Assembly (NCBI RefSeq): GCF_024637875.1
Contig: NZ_CP102451.1
Location: forward strand, 685,001-749,000
Direction: 5' to 3'
Length of the DNA stretch: 64,000 nucleotides
From: Vagococcus luciliae
GTDB taxonomy: Bacteria; Bacillota; Bacilli; Lactobacillales; Vagococcaceae
Both the position numbers and the translations under genes were made by a program. Below the pieces are notes generated by a model. It searched no databases. It saw nothing but the letters and a program-made list of their open reading frames with translations, and was not told the DNA's origin. Below, in pieces: positions 9,249-17,157 of this stretch; position 1 is the stretch's first letter; each line of letters begins with the position of its first letter.

Positions 9249-10424
9249 ATGGAAGAAACAAGATTTAATACACGAGCAACCAATTTAGAGGTACCAGGGA
9301 CGAGAAAGTTTTCTAATCAAGTTAAAAAATACGATGATGGTGTTGATTTAACATTGGGACAATCAGGTTTTGATACACCAGAATATATTAGAGAAGCTAT
9401 GATTGAAGCCATTAATCAAAATAAATTACGTTATACACATAATAGAGGTTTAATTGAATTAAGGGAAGCTATCTCGCAATATAATAGGAAACGATTTAAT
9501 GTGACATATGACGCTGAGACAGAAATTATTGTGACTAACGGTGGATCTGAAGCGATTGATAGTGTGTTACGAACAATTCTTGAAGACGGGGATGAAGTAA
9601 TTATTCCTTGCCCAACGTATTTAGCATATGAGCCAATTACTAAACTTCAAGGTGCAAAAACAGTTTTAGTTGATACAACAAAAACAAATTTTGTTTTGAC
9701 AAAAGAAGCATTAGCTGATGCTATCACACCGAAAACAAAAGCCATTATCTTTAATTACCCAACAAATCCAACAGGGATGATTCCATCATTGGAACAAATG
9801 AAGGAATTAGTTGATGTATTGAAGGAGACAGATATATTCATTTTAACTGATGAAATTTATTCTGATAATGTGTATGATGGAGAGTTTCATTCTTTTATGG
9901 AGTTTTCAGAAGTTAGAAATCAATTATTTGTGATCAATGGATTATCAAAATCTCACGCTATTACTGGAGGAAGAATCGGATATATTCTAGCCCCACCTCT
10001 TGCAACGGAACATGTGACAAAAGTTCATTTATATAACTCTGTGTGTGTAGCTACTCCGTCACAGTATGGAGCAATTGCAGCTTTTACAGATGCAACAGGG
10101 CCAGTAATCTTATCGAAAATGAATGAAGCTTATAAAGAGCGTCGTGATTTTGTTTATAAACGTTTAAAAGAGATGGGATTATCAGTTGAATTACCTAAGG
10201 GAGCATTCTACATTTTCCCTGATATTTCTGAGTACAATAATGATTCTTTTGAATTTGCAGCAGAATTATTAGAAGCAGAACATTTAGCTGTAGTACCTGG
10301 GAAAACATTTTCTATTTATGGAGAAGGTCATATTCGTTTGTCTTTTGCATGCACAATGGAAGAATTAGTAGATGGTTGTAAACGACTTGAAAGATTTCTA
10401 TCAACATATAGAAAAAGAAGCTAA
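9249..10424 (+). CDS. patA: Pyridoxal-phosphate aminotransferase, probable N-acetyl-LL-diaminopimelate aminotransferase
   Basis: Class I/II aminotransferase, 391 residues from ATG 9249; this ATG has AAGAAGAG at a workable distance. The in-frame ATG 9231 directly abuts the lysA stop and has no site. Motifs: TNGGSEAIDSVLR, FNYPTNPTG, ILTDEIY, and the PLP-lysine region NGLSKSHAITGGRIGY. The family includes aromatic aminotransferases, but the acetylase-branch operon lacks any other aminotransferase. Conversion of N-acetyl-amino-oxopimelate to N-acetyl-LL-diaminopimelate is therefore the likely role. Last gene before a strong terminator. Confidence 0.85.
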   Translation: MEETRFNTRATNLEVPGTRKFSNQVKKYDDGVDLTLGQSGFDTPEYIREAMIEAINQNKLRYTHNRGLIELREAISQYNRKRFNVTYDAETEIIVTNGGSEAIDSVLRTILEDGDEVIIPCPTYLAYEPITKLQGAKTVLVDTTKTNFVLTKEALADAITPKTKAIIFNYPTNPTGMIPSLEQMKELVDVLKETDIFILTDEIYSDNVYDGEFHSFMEFSEVRNQLFVINGLSKSHAITGGRIGYILAPPLATEHVTKVHLYNSVCVATPSQYGAIAAFTDATGPVILSKMNEAYKERRDFVYKRLKEMGLSVELPKGAFYIFPDISEYNNDSFEFAAELLEAEHLAVVPGKTFSIYGEGHIRLSFACTMEELVDGCKRLERFLSTYRKRS

Positions 10425-10456
10425 ACAGAATCATACTGTTTAGCTTCTTTTTTTTT
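10415..10456 (+). terminator. Terminator of the lysine operon
   Basis: 14-bp stem AAGAAGCTAAACAG / CTGTTTAGCTTCTT with a 7-nt loop and a run of T. The stop codon of the aminotransferase gene lies inside the left arm. Confidence 0.92.
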
Positions 10457-10484
10457 ACATATACATAGTGGTTAAAAGGAGTTG

Positions 10485-10508
10485 TTTACTTATTATTAAA
10501 TAAGTAAA
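10485..10508. repeat. Inverted repeat, possible operator
   Basis: TTTACTTATT (10485-10494) and AATAAGTAAA (10499-10508) are perfect 10-bp arms around a 4-bp centre. No T-run follows. Purpose unknown; it lies about 310 bp before the PRD regulator gene. Confidence 0.4.
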
Positions 10509-10521
10509 TAAAAGTTTGCTA

Positions 10522-10554
10522 GGGTTACTTCGTTAGTACACTAACATTATATAG
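10522..10554 (+). promoter_or_regulatory. Palindrome GTTAGTACACTAAC in a promoter-like spacer
   Basis: A perfect 14-bp palindrome (10532-10545) sits between a weak -35 (TTACTT, about 10525) and a TATATA element (about 10548) with 17-bp spacing. No gene starts within 250 bp downstream. The rest of 10457-10760 shows no ORF of note. It may be a remnant of a lost gene or a distal operator for the PTS operon. Confidence 0.3.
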
Positions 10555-10760
10555 TGAAAATGTGATGAAATTATGAAGAATAGTTTCAGAATAAGAATTT
10601 CTACCTAATGCTATTTATATTGATACTATCAGATAGAGAGATTAAAAGCAGTTTTTTTAAATCTTTATTTTGTGAAAAAATATTTTAAAATATTGTTTAT
10701 CAAGGATACTTATTTAAAACAACTGCACAATTTGATTTTTTTGATTAACTAACTTTGTGT

Positions 10761-10774
10761 TGAAAGCGTAAACA
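10761..10774 (+). promoter_or_regulatory. cre site (CcpA) upstream of the PTS operon
   Basis: TGAAAGCGTAAACA matches the cre consensus TGWAANCGNTNWCA at every fixed position but one. It overlaps the -35 zone of the promoter with TATAAT at 10793, so CcpA binding there should repress the operon in the presence of glucose. Confidence 0.7.
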
Positions 10775-10792
10775 AAAAAACGCTATGTCCTG

Positions 10793-10798
10793 TATAAT
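10793..10798 (+). promoter_or_regulatory. -10 element of the PTS operon promoter
   Basis: TATAAT lies about 28 bp ahead of the regulator start. At 17-bp spacing the -35 position reads AAACAA, which is poor, so the promoter probably needs an activator. Small arms AGCGT (10765-10769) and ACGCT (10780-10784) flank that position. Confidence 0.45.
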
Positions 10799-10825
10799 AA
10801 AATCAGAAACAAGGGGGTAATGATG

Positions 10826-12883
10826 ATGGATGATCGAACTAAGATGATTTTAAGTGAGGTCATAAAAAATAAATCATTAACAGTGGAGGGGATAGCTAAC
10901 AATAATGGATTAACACGTTATCAAATAGAACATGTTTTATATAAAACTAATATTCTTTTACAGGGTAAAGGGTTAGGAAACATTATCATCAACGATCAAG
11001 ATAAGTTAGATTTTCCAAATGAATTTGATCATTTTTTAGTGGAATATAATATATTGTTAGATGATATGTATTTCATTTCTAGTCCAAAAGAAAGAGCACA
11101 TATGTTAATTATTATTATGTGTACAGTTTCGGAAGATCTATCAGCAAATTATTTTTCAGAAGAATTTAGGGTGAGTAATAATACGATATTTAATGATTTA
11201 AAAAAAGCTAAGGAAGAAGTTAACCATTTTGAATGTTCTATAGAATATTCTAGAAGATCCGGATATGAAATAAGAGGAACAGAATGGAATATCAGAAATT
11301 GTATGTTACAATCTATTAATTTTATGATGAGAAATAAACGAGGAGCATTACTTTTAAAGCATTATATGAAAATAACGGTTACTGAATTTAATTTATTACA
11401 GATGCGTATAAAAGCGATTGAAAGTGAGTTAAAACTGTATTATGCAGAAGAAAGTTATCATCATTTAGTTTATTTTTTTATTGCAATTTTTAGAAGGTTT
11501 AATCAATTTTCTACCTTAGAAGATATTTTTTTTGTTGGTTATGAAGAGTTGTTGGATACTAGAGAGTTTTTGTTGATGGATGAATTTACTGAAAATTTAG
11601 AATTATCAAAAAGTGAAAAGATGTATATGGCACTACATTTGTTATCTAGCAATATCTATCATATTGAAAAAAAAGTTGATGATGAATTACCAGAACTAAC
11701 ACGTGCTATTGAAATGTTTTTAGATGAATTTCAAAGGAAATCTTGTATAGTATTTAAAAATAAAAATGAATTAATTAGTCGGATATTTTTTCACTTAAAA
11801 CCTGCTTATTATCGAATTAGATATCGATTAAGTACACCATATAAAATTATACCAACTATAGCACGTGAATATAGTCATATATCGGTATTAGTAGAAAAAT
11901 CAATTCAACCGATTGAAAGTTTTTTAGAAAGTGATATTCCAGAGATAGAAATAGATTTTTTATCAATTTTAGTTGCAGCGTATATAGATGAAAAATCAAA
12001 TCCCAAATTTACAGAAACAAGAGCAGTTATTGTCTGTCAAAATGGAATTTCTATGTCAGTTTTATTTTCTAGTATATTAAAAAAAATGTTTCCACAATTT
12101 TATTTTTATGAAGTGATGAGTATTAAAGATTTTGAATTATTGGATAGTAAGTCTTATGATATTGTTTTTACAACGACTTTTTTAAAGAATGAAAAACCTA
12201 TTTATTTGATTAAAAATCTAAATACAATCGATGACTTTAATGATTTACGTAATAAGGTGATACTCGATTTTTATAAGATTGGAAATTCAGAAGTCATGTT
12301 ATCACAGATTGTCAATTTAATAGAGAAACATACAGATAGTTTTGACAAAATTAATTTTATACCCAGTATATTATCATTATTCGGGGAGTATGATAATAGC
12401 TTTGGTATGAATCACTTTGTCCCGGCTACAAAGAATATTACAGATATATTAACGCCATCAAATATCATAAAAGTTAATCATCATCTAAGTTGGCAAGAGG
12501 GGTTAGAAATAGCAGGTAATAATTTACTTTTAAAAAATAAAATATCACCTGAATATTTAAAAAAAGTTACAGATAGTTATAAAGAATTAGACAGCTCGAT
12601 TGTATTAAGAGGAAATATTGCTATTCCACATAGTATTCCTGATTACAAGTCTACTTTATCAATGTCTTTAGTTATTTTAGAACAACCAATAGTATATGAA
12701 GATGGAAAAGAAGTACATTTTATTTTATTTATATCTACTCCTAATAAAGAAGAGCATATCAATGCTTTATTACAAGTATATGAGTTGGCGGGGGATGATA
12801 GTTTTTTAGAAGAAATACAAAAAATGACTTCAGAAGAAATATATGAAAAATTAGAAAAATATAAATTTATAGAAAGAGAGTGA
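10826..12883 (+). CDS. PRD-containing transcriptional activator of the PTS operon (MtlR/BglG type)
   Basis: About 685 residues. AAGGGGG at 10811-10817 suits ATG 10826 (or 10823) better than ATG 10820. Domains in order: N-terminal helix-turn-helix (about 5-50), Mga/HTH region with SNNTIFNDLKKAKEEV (about 120-140), two PTS regulation domains (about 175-400), a GatB-like IIB domain with Cys in VIVCQNGISMS (about 405-490), and a IIA domain (about 540-680) with phosphorylatable His in NIAIPHSIP. Such proteins sense PTS flux by phosphorylation and activate their own sugar operon. It overlaps the IIA gene by 4 bp, and the promoter has a weak -35, which fits activation. Confidence 0.85.
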   Translation: MDDRTKMILSEVIKNKSLTVEGIANNNGLTRYQIEHVLYKTNILLQGKGLGNIIINDQDKLDFPNEFDHFLVEYNILLDDMYFISSPKERAHMLIIIMCTVSEDLSANYFSEEFRVSNNTIFNDLKKAKEEVNHFECSIEYSRRSGYEIRGTEWNIRNCMLQSINFMMRNKRGALLLKHYMKITVTEFNLLQMRIKAIESELKLYYAEESYHHLVYFFIAIFRRFNQFSTLEDIFFVGYEELLDTREFLLMDEFTENLELSKSEKMYMALHLLSSNIYHIEKKVDDELPELTRAIEMFLDEFQRKSCIVFKNKNELISRIFFHLKPAYYRIRYRLSTPYKIIPTIAREYSHISVLVEKSIQPIESFLESDIPEIEIDFLSILVAAYIDEKSNPKFTETRAVIVCQNGISMSVLFSSILKKMFPQFYFYEVMSIKDFELLDSKSYDIVFTTTFLKNEKPIYLIKNLNTIDDFNDLRNKVILDFYKIGNSEVMLSQIVNLIEKHTDSFDKINFIPSILSLFGEYDNSFGMNHFVPATKNITDILTPSNIIKVNHHLSWQEGLEIAGNNLLLKNKISPEYLKKVTDSYKELDSSIVLRGNIAIPHSIPDYKSTLSMSLVILEQPIVYEDGKEVHFILFISTPNKEEHINALLQVYELAGDDSFLEEIQKMTSEEIYEKLEKYKFIERE

Positions 12884-13353
12884 AAAATTTGAATTTTTAT
12901 TTATCTGAAGAATTAATTTTGAAAAATGAGACATATGACGTTCAAAAAGATTTGTTTGAAAATATAGGTAATTATTTATCTTTAAAAGGATATGTTAAAG
13001 ATAGTTTCATTAATGAAATACAAAAAAGAGAAGAAAATTTTCCAACAGGATTAGAACTTGATGGTTATGGTGTTGCTATACCACATACTGACCCAGAACA
13101 TATAAAAAGAGAATTTTTATGTCTAGTAACGTTAGAAAAACCAATTGTATTTCAATCTATGGCAGATAAAAATAAAGATGTTTTGATAAATACTGTCTTT
13201 GTATTGGGATTTAAAAAAGCTGAACATCAGCTTTTGATGCTTCGAACATTGATGAATCTAATTCAAGATAAAACTTTTATTGAGAATCTTAATAGTAAAG
13301 AAAAACATGAAATTATTAAATTAATAGAAAATACAGAGGAGAATGTAAAATGA
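12880..13353 (+). CDS. PTS system galactitol/pentitol-type IIA component
   Basis: 157 residues, fructose/mannitol-IIA fold (PTS_EIIA_2). The phospho-accepting His is about residue 69 in GVAIPHTDPEHI. It passes phosphate from HPr to the IIB subunit. The GTG start at 12880 overlaps the regulator stop; an in-frame TTG at 12889 is an alternative with more normal spacing. Overlap with the IIB gene (ATGA) shows tight coupling. Confidence 0.88.
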   Translation: MKNLNFYLSEELILKNETYDVQKDLFENIGNYLSLKGYVKDSFINEIQKREENFPTGLELDGYGVAIPHTDPEHIKREFLCLVTLEKPIVFQSMADKNKDVLINTVFVLGFKKAEHQLLMLRTLMNLIQDKTFIENLNSKEKHEIIKLIENTEENVK

Positions 13354-13628
13354 AAAAACGTGTATTAGTAGCTTGCGGAGCAGGTATTGCAACATCAACA
13401 ATTGTAATGGATCGTATTGAGAGATTACTAAAAAGAGAAGGAATTGAAGCTGATTTAATGCAGATTAAAATTGTTGAAGCTAAAAAGTTACAATCAGAAG
13501 CGGATATATTAATATCTACTACTATACTGCCTACAACGTACGATATTCCTGCTATTGTAGCTACGTCATATATCACTGGTATTGGAATAGAAGACATCGA
13601 TAATCAAATTATTGATATTTTAAAATAA
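13350..13628 (+). CDS. PTS system galactitol/pentitol-type IIB component
   Basis: 92 residues, GatB-like IIB fold. Cys at residue 9 in VLVACGAGIATSTIV is the phosphorylation site, followed by the usual P-loop-like turn. It relays phosphate to the incoming alcohol at IIC. Start ATG 13350 overlaps the IIA stop, with GAGGAG upstream. Confidence 0.9.
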   Translation: MKKRVLVACGAGIATSTIVMDRIERLLKREGIEADLMQIKIVEAKKLQSEADILISTTILPTTYDIPAIVATSYITGIGIEDIDNQIIDILK

Positions 13629-13647
13629 CAAATAAAGGAGATTAATT

Positions 13648-14919
13648 ATGGAAAAAGGGTTAGAAATTATTCAATATGTTTTAGGTTTAGGGCCTACTGT
13701 AATCTTACCTATCGCAATCTTTTTCATAGGTTTATTTTTTAGGGTTAAGCCAGGTAGGGCTTTTCAATCTGCCATCACAGTAGGAATTGGTTTTGTTGGT
13801 ATTAATTTAGTTATTGGGTTACTTTCTGAGAATTTAGGTGTAGCTTCACAACAAATGGTTGAAAGATTTGGACTGGAGTTAACTGTTATTGATGCAGGTT
13901 GGCCTTCAGCAGCAGCAGCAGCATGGGCCTCACCAGTAGCTGCGATTTTAATTCCAATAATTATAGCAGTCAATTTATTTTTAATTTTTATTAAATTTAC
14001 TAAAACATTAGATATTGACATTTGGAATTTTCATCATTTTATGGGAGTTGGAGCAGTAGGCTATATTGTAACTGGTAATATTTTTTGGGCAATTTTTGTA
14101 GCGGTATTGATGGAAGTCATTGTTCTTAAAGTAGCAGATATGTTTGCGCCGACAATACAAGAATTTTATGGTTTACCAGGCATTTCATTACCTACAGGAG
14201 CAACAGTGTCTTATGGATTAATAGGTGTACCAATTGGTTGGTTGATTAGTAAAATACCAGGAATAAAAAACATTGAAATATCACCTGAGACGATTCAAAA
14301 AAGATTTGGTGTATTTGGTGAACCAATGATTATGGGATTAATTATTGGTATAGTGATTGGATTATTAGCTGGATATGATGTTGGATCAGCATTTCAATTA
14401 GGTATTTCTTTAGGTGCTGTGATGTTATTGATGCCACGTATGGTAAAAATTTTAATGGAAGGGCTTTTACCAATATCGGAAGGAGCTAGAACTTATTTAC
14501 AAACTCGATACAAAGATCGTGAAATTTATCTAGGGTTAGATGCTGCTTTAGCCATAGGCCATCCTGCTAATATATCTGTAGGATTAATCTTAGTACCAAT
14601 TACTTTATTTTTAGCAGTTATTATACCTGGTAATAAAGTATTACCATTTGGAGATTTAGCAACGATACCTTTTTATACTGCTTATATTACAGCTTCTAGG
14701 AAAGGAAATATTTTTCATTCAGTAATAGCTGGGGCTATAGTTATTTCTTTAGGATTATTAATGGCAACTAATTTTGCTCCGGTCCATACAGAAATGATGC
14801 AAGGATTGGATCAATTTACAAAATTAGGCAGTGATATTAGTTCTTTAGATACAGGAGGAGCTTCTCTTAAATGGTTAATATTAAAATTATCACAATTAGT
14901 TGCTCCACTATTTAATTAG
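13648..14919 (+). CDS. PTS system galactitol/pentitol-type IIC permease
   Basis: 423-residue polytopic membrane protein with about ten hydrophobic segments, GatC family. It moves and phosphorylates a sugar alcohol across the membrane together with the IIA and IIB proteins encoded just upstream. The AAAGGAG site precedes ATG 13648. Family membership does not tell galactitol from arabitol or ribitol; the dehydrogenases and transketolase downstream are the better clue. Confidence 0.9.
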   Translation: MEKGLEIIQYVLGLGPTVILPIAIFFIGLFFRVKPGRAFQSAITVGIGFVGINLVIGLLSENLGVASQQMVERFGLELTVIDAGWPSAAAAAWASPVAAILIPIIIAVNLFLIFIKFTKTLDIDIWNFHHFMGVGAVGYIVTGNIFWAIFVAVLMEVIVLKVADMFAPTIQEFYGLPGISLPTGATVSYGLIGVPIGWLISKIPGIKNIEISPETIQKRFGVFGEPMIMGLIIGIVIGLLAGYDVGSAFQLGISLGAVMLLMPRMVKILMEGLLPISEGARTYLQTRYKDREIYLGLDAALAIGHPANISVGLILVPITLFLAVIIPGNKVLPFGDLATIPFYTAYITASRKGNIFHSVIAGAIVISLGLLMATNFAPVHTEMMQGLDQFTKLGSDISSLDTGGASLKWLILKLSQLVAPLFN

Positions 14920-14929
14920 GAGTGAATTT

Positions 14930-15967
14930 ATGAAAGCATTGATGAAAAAATCTCCAAGTATAGGTGATTTAGAGCTAGTTGAAGTTTCAGAGCCTTCATT
15001 ATGTAGTAATCAAGTAAAAATAAAAGTAATGTACACAGGGATTTGTGGCTCAGATATTCATACTTATAAAGGTGAATACAACAATGCTAATCTACCATTA
15101 GTTTTAGGACATGAGTTTTCAGGTCAAGTAGTTGAAGTAGGTGATCATGTTTCTAGGATAAAAGTAGGAGATTTGGTAACCAGTGAGACAACTTTTTCTA
15201 CTTGTGGAAAGTGCACATACTGTTTAACAAAAAATTATAATCTTTGTGATAATAGAAAAGGGATTGGTACGCAGATATCAGGAAGTATGTCGGAATTTGT
15301 TGTTACTAGAGAAGAAAGTTGTCATAGATTGCCTGATAACGTTAATTTACGAGCGGGTGCACTAACAGAACCCTTAGCATGTTGCGTGCATGCAGCTTTT
15401 GAAAAAACAACAATTCAAAATGATGACTATGTTTTAGTCATAGGACCAGGTCCTATCGGGTTATTAATGACTCAAGTGATAAAGTCTGCAGGAGCTAAAG
15501 TTATATTAACTGGTATAGATCAAGATAAAGATAGGCTAAGTTTAGGTTTCGAACTAGGCGCAGATATTGTAGTGAACACATCACAAGAAAATTTAGAAGA
15601 AATTATTTTTTCGAATACAGTTTATGGGGTAGACAAAGTATTTGACTGCTCAGGCTCAATTTATGCAGTAAATGAAGCCTTACCATTATTAAAAAAGAAG
15701 GGGATTTTTATACAAGTTGGATTGTTTGCTCAAAAGTATAATAACTTAGACTTGGAGTCAATTATTCAACGCGAGTTAATATACATAGGTAGTAGGTCAC
15801 AAAAACCTAGTTCATGGATCAAGGCTTTGAAATTATTATCTGATAGAGCCATTGATGTAGATAAAATAGTTACGCAAGTTTATGATTTAAAAGATTGGGA
15901 TAAAGCTTTTAAATCAGTTTTATCAGGAAATGAATGCAAAGTATTAATTCAATCTAATCATCAATAG
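14930..15967 (+). CDS. Zinc-dependent medium-chain alcohol dehydrogenase (polyol-phosphate type)
   Basis: 345 residues from ATG 14930, preceded by TTAGGAG; a longer reading from 14900 lies inside the IIC gene. Catalytic zinc ligands appear in GICGSDIHT and LGHEFSG. Structural zinc Cys residues are in CGKCTYCLTKNYNLC, and the NAD site is VIGPGPIGLL. It probably oxidises the phosphorylated polyol delivered by the PTS to a ketose phosphate. Paralogue of the next gene, 59 bp downstream. Confidence 0.85.
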   Translation: MKALMKKSPSIGDLELVEVSEPSLCSNQVKIKVMYTGICGSDIHTYKGEYNNANLPLVLGHEFSGQVVEVGDHVSRIKVGDLVTSETTFSTCGKCTYCLTKNYNLCDNRKGIGTQISGSMSEFVVTREESCHRLPDNVNLRAGALTEPLACCVHAAFEKTTIQNDDYVLVIGPGPIGLLMTQVIKSAGAKVILTGIDQDKDRLSLGFELGADIVVNTSQENLEEIIFSNTVYGVDKVFDCSGSIYAVNEALPLLKKKGIFIQVGLFAQKYNNLDLESIIQRELIYIGSRSQKPSSWIKALKLLSDRAIDVDKIVTQVYDLKDWDKAFKSVLSGNECKVLIQSNHQ

Positions 15968-16026
15968 CATACAGTGTTATTTTTAACATAATTTATTAAA
16001 CGTCAGGTTAACGAGGGGAAAAAATA

Positions 16027-17094
16027 ATGAAGTCGTTAAGATTATATGATAAACAAGATTTAAGATATGAAGAAGTAGATGAACCAGTCATTAATAGAAG
16101 TGATATGGTAAAAATTCAGGTGAAATCAGCAGGAATTTGTGGGTCGGATTTATCTAGGTATAAAAAGTTAGGACCGTATGTTTCTGGTATGGTATTTGGC
16201 CATGAATTTTCAGGTGAGGTAGTAGATATAGGAAGTGATGTAACAAATGTCAAAGTGGGAGATCGAGTAGCATGTTCTCCAAGTTTGATATGTAGGCATC
16301 AAGGCAAAGATGAATGTCAATATTGTAAAAAAGCAGAATTTGCTCGATGTGAAAATCTAACAGTTCTGGGAGCTATTTACCCAGGTGGATTTGCAGAATA
16401 CACAGTACTGCCAGCTGAGAATGTTGTTCGTTTAACTGATAATGTTTCTTATGAGGAGGCGGCTATGATAGAGCCATCTTCTGTTGTGCTACATGGTTTA
16501 TATAAATTAAATTTTAAAGTAGGGAATCAAGTTGTTGTAATCGGATGTGGAAATATTGGGTTGATGGCAATAAAATGGTTGAATATAATGGGGGCTTCCA
16601 AAATTATTGCTGTTGATATTAACGATGATGCTTTAATAAGAGCAAAAGAAACAGGGGCAACAGATACTATTAATTCAATGAAGTCTAAAACAGAATTAGA
16701 AATAAAAGAATTAACAGGAGGCTTAGGAGCGGATCATGTTGTAGAAGCAGCAGGATCCCCAGTAACATCCGTACATGCCTTTTCATATGCTAAAAAGGGT
16801 GGAGAAATAGTTTATTTAGGTATACCGTATAGTGATATAAATTTTGAGAGATATTATTTTGAAAAAATAGTTCGTAGTGAATTAACTGTTTATGGTTCAT
16901 GGAATTCTGTATCTGGAGTATATCCGGGTAATGAATGGACTACTACAGTAGATGCATTAAGCTCCGGCCTTTTGAAGTTAGAAGATTTGATTACCCATCG
17001 TTTAGAACTATCAGATGGCGAACAAGTATTCCACAAAATGACCAATAGAAATTTATCTGACGAACGTTTTGGTAAAGTTATGTTTAGTATTTAA
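16027..17094 (+). CDS. Zinc-dependent polyol-phosphate dehydrogenase, GatD-like
   Basis: 355 residues, start ATG 16027. It resembles galactitol-1-phosphate 5-dehydrogenase: GICGSDLSRYK, FGHEFSGEVVDIG, a Cys cluster around residues 95-115, the NAD motif VIGCGNIGLM, and the GatD-like stretch VYGSWNSVSGVYPGNEW. Together with the preceding dehydrogenase it could handle two different alcohol phosphates. Tagatose-6-phosphate kinase and aldolase, needed for galactitol, are absent nearby, so a pentitol phosphate is at least as likely a substrate. Confidence 0.82.
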   Translation: MKSLRLYDKQDLRYEEVDEPVINRSDMVKIQVKSAGICGSDLSRYKKLGPYVSGMVFGHEFSGEVVDIGSDVTNVKVGDRVACSPSLICRHQGKDECQYCKKAEFARCENLTVLGAIYPGGFAEYTVLPAENVVRLTDNVSYEEAAMIEPSSVVLHGLYKLNFKVGNQVVVIGCGNIGLMAIKWLNIMGASKIIAVDINDDALIRAKETGATDTINSMKSKTELEIKELTGGLGADHVVEAAGSPVTSVHAFSYAKKGGEIVYLGIPYSDINFERYYFEKIVRSELTVYGSWNSVSGVYPGNEWTTTVDALSSGLLKLEDLITHRLELSDGEQVFHKMTNRNLSDERFGKVMFSI

Positions 17095-17157
17095 GTAGTT
17101 ATTTTCTTTAGGTATATTATAAAAAAAAAGAAAAATATATTTATAGGAGGGCGTTAT

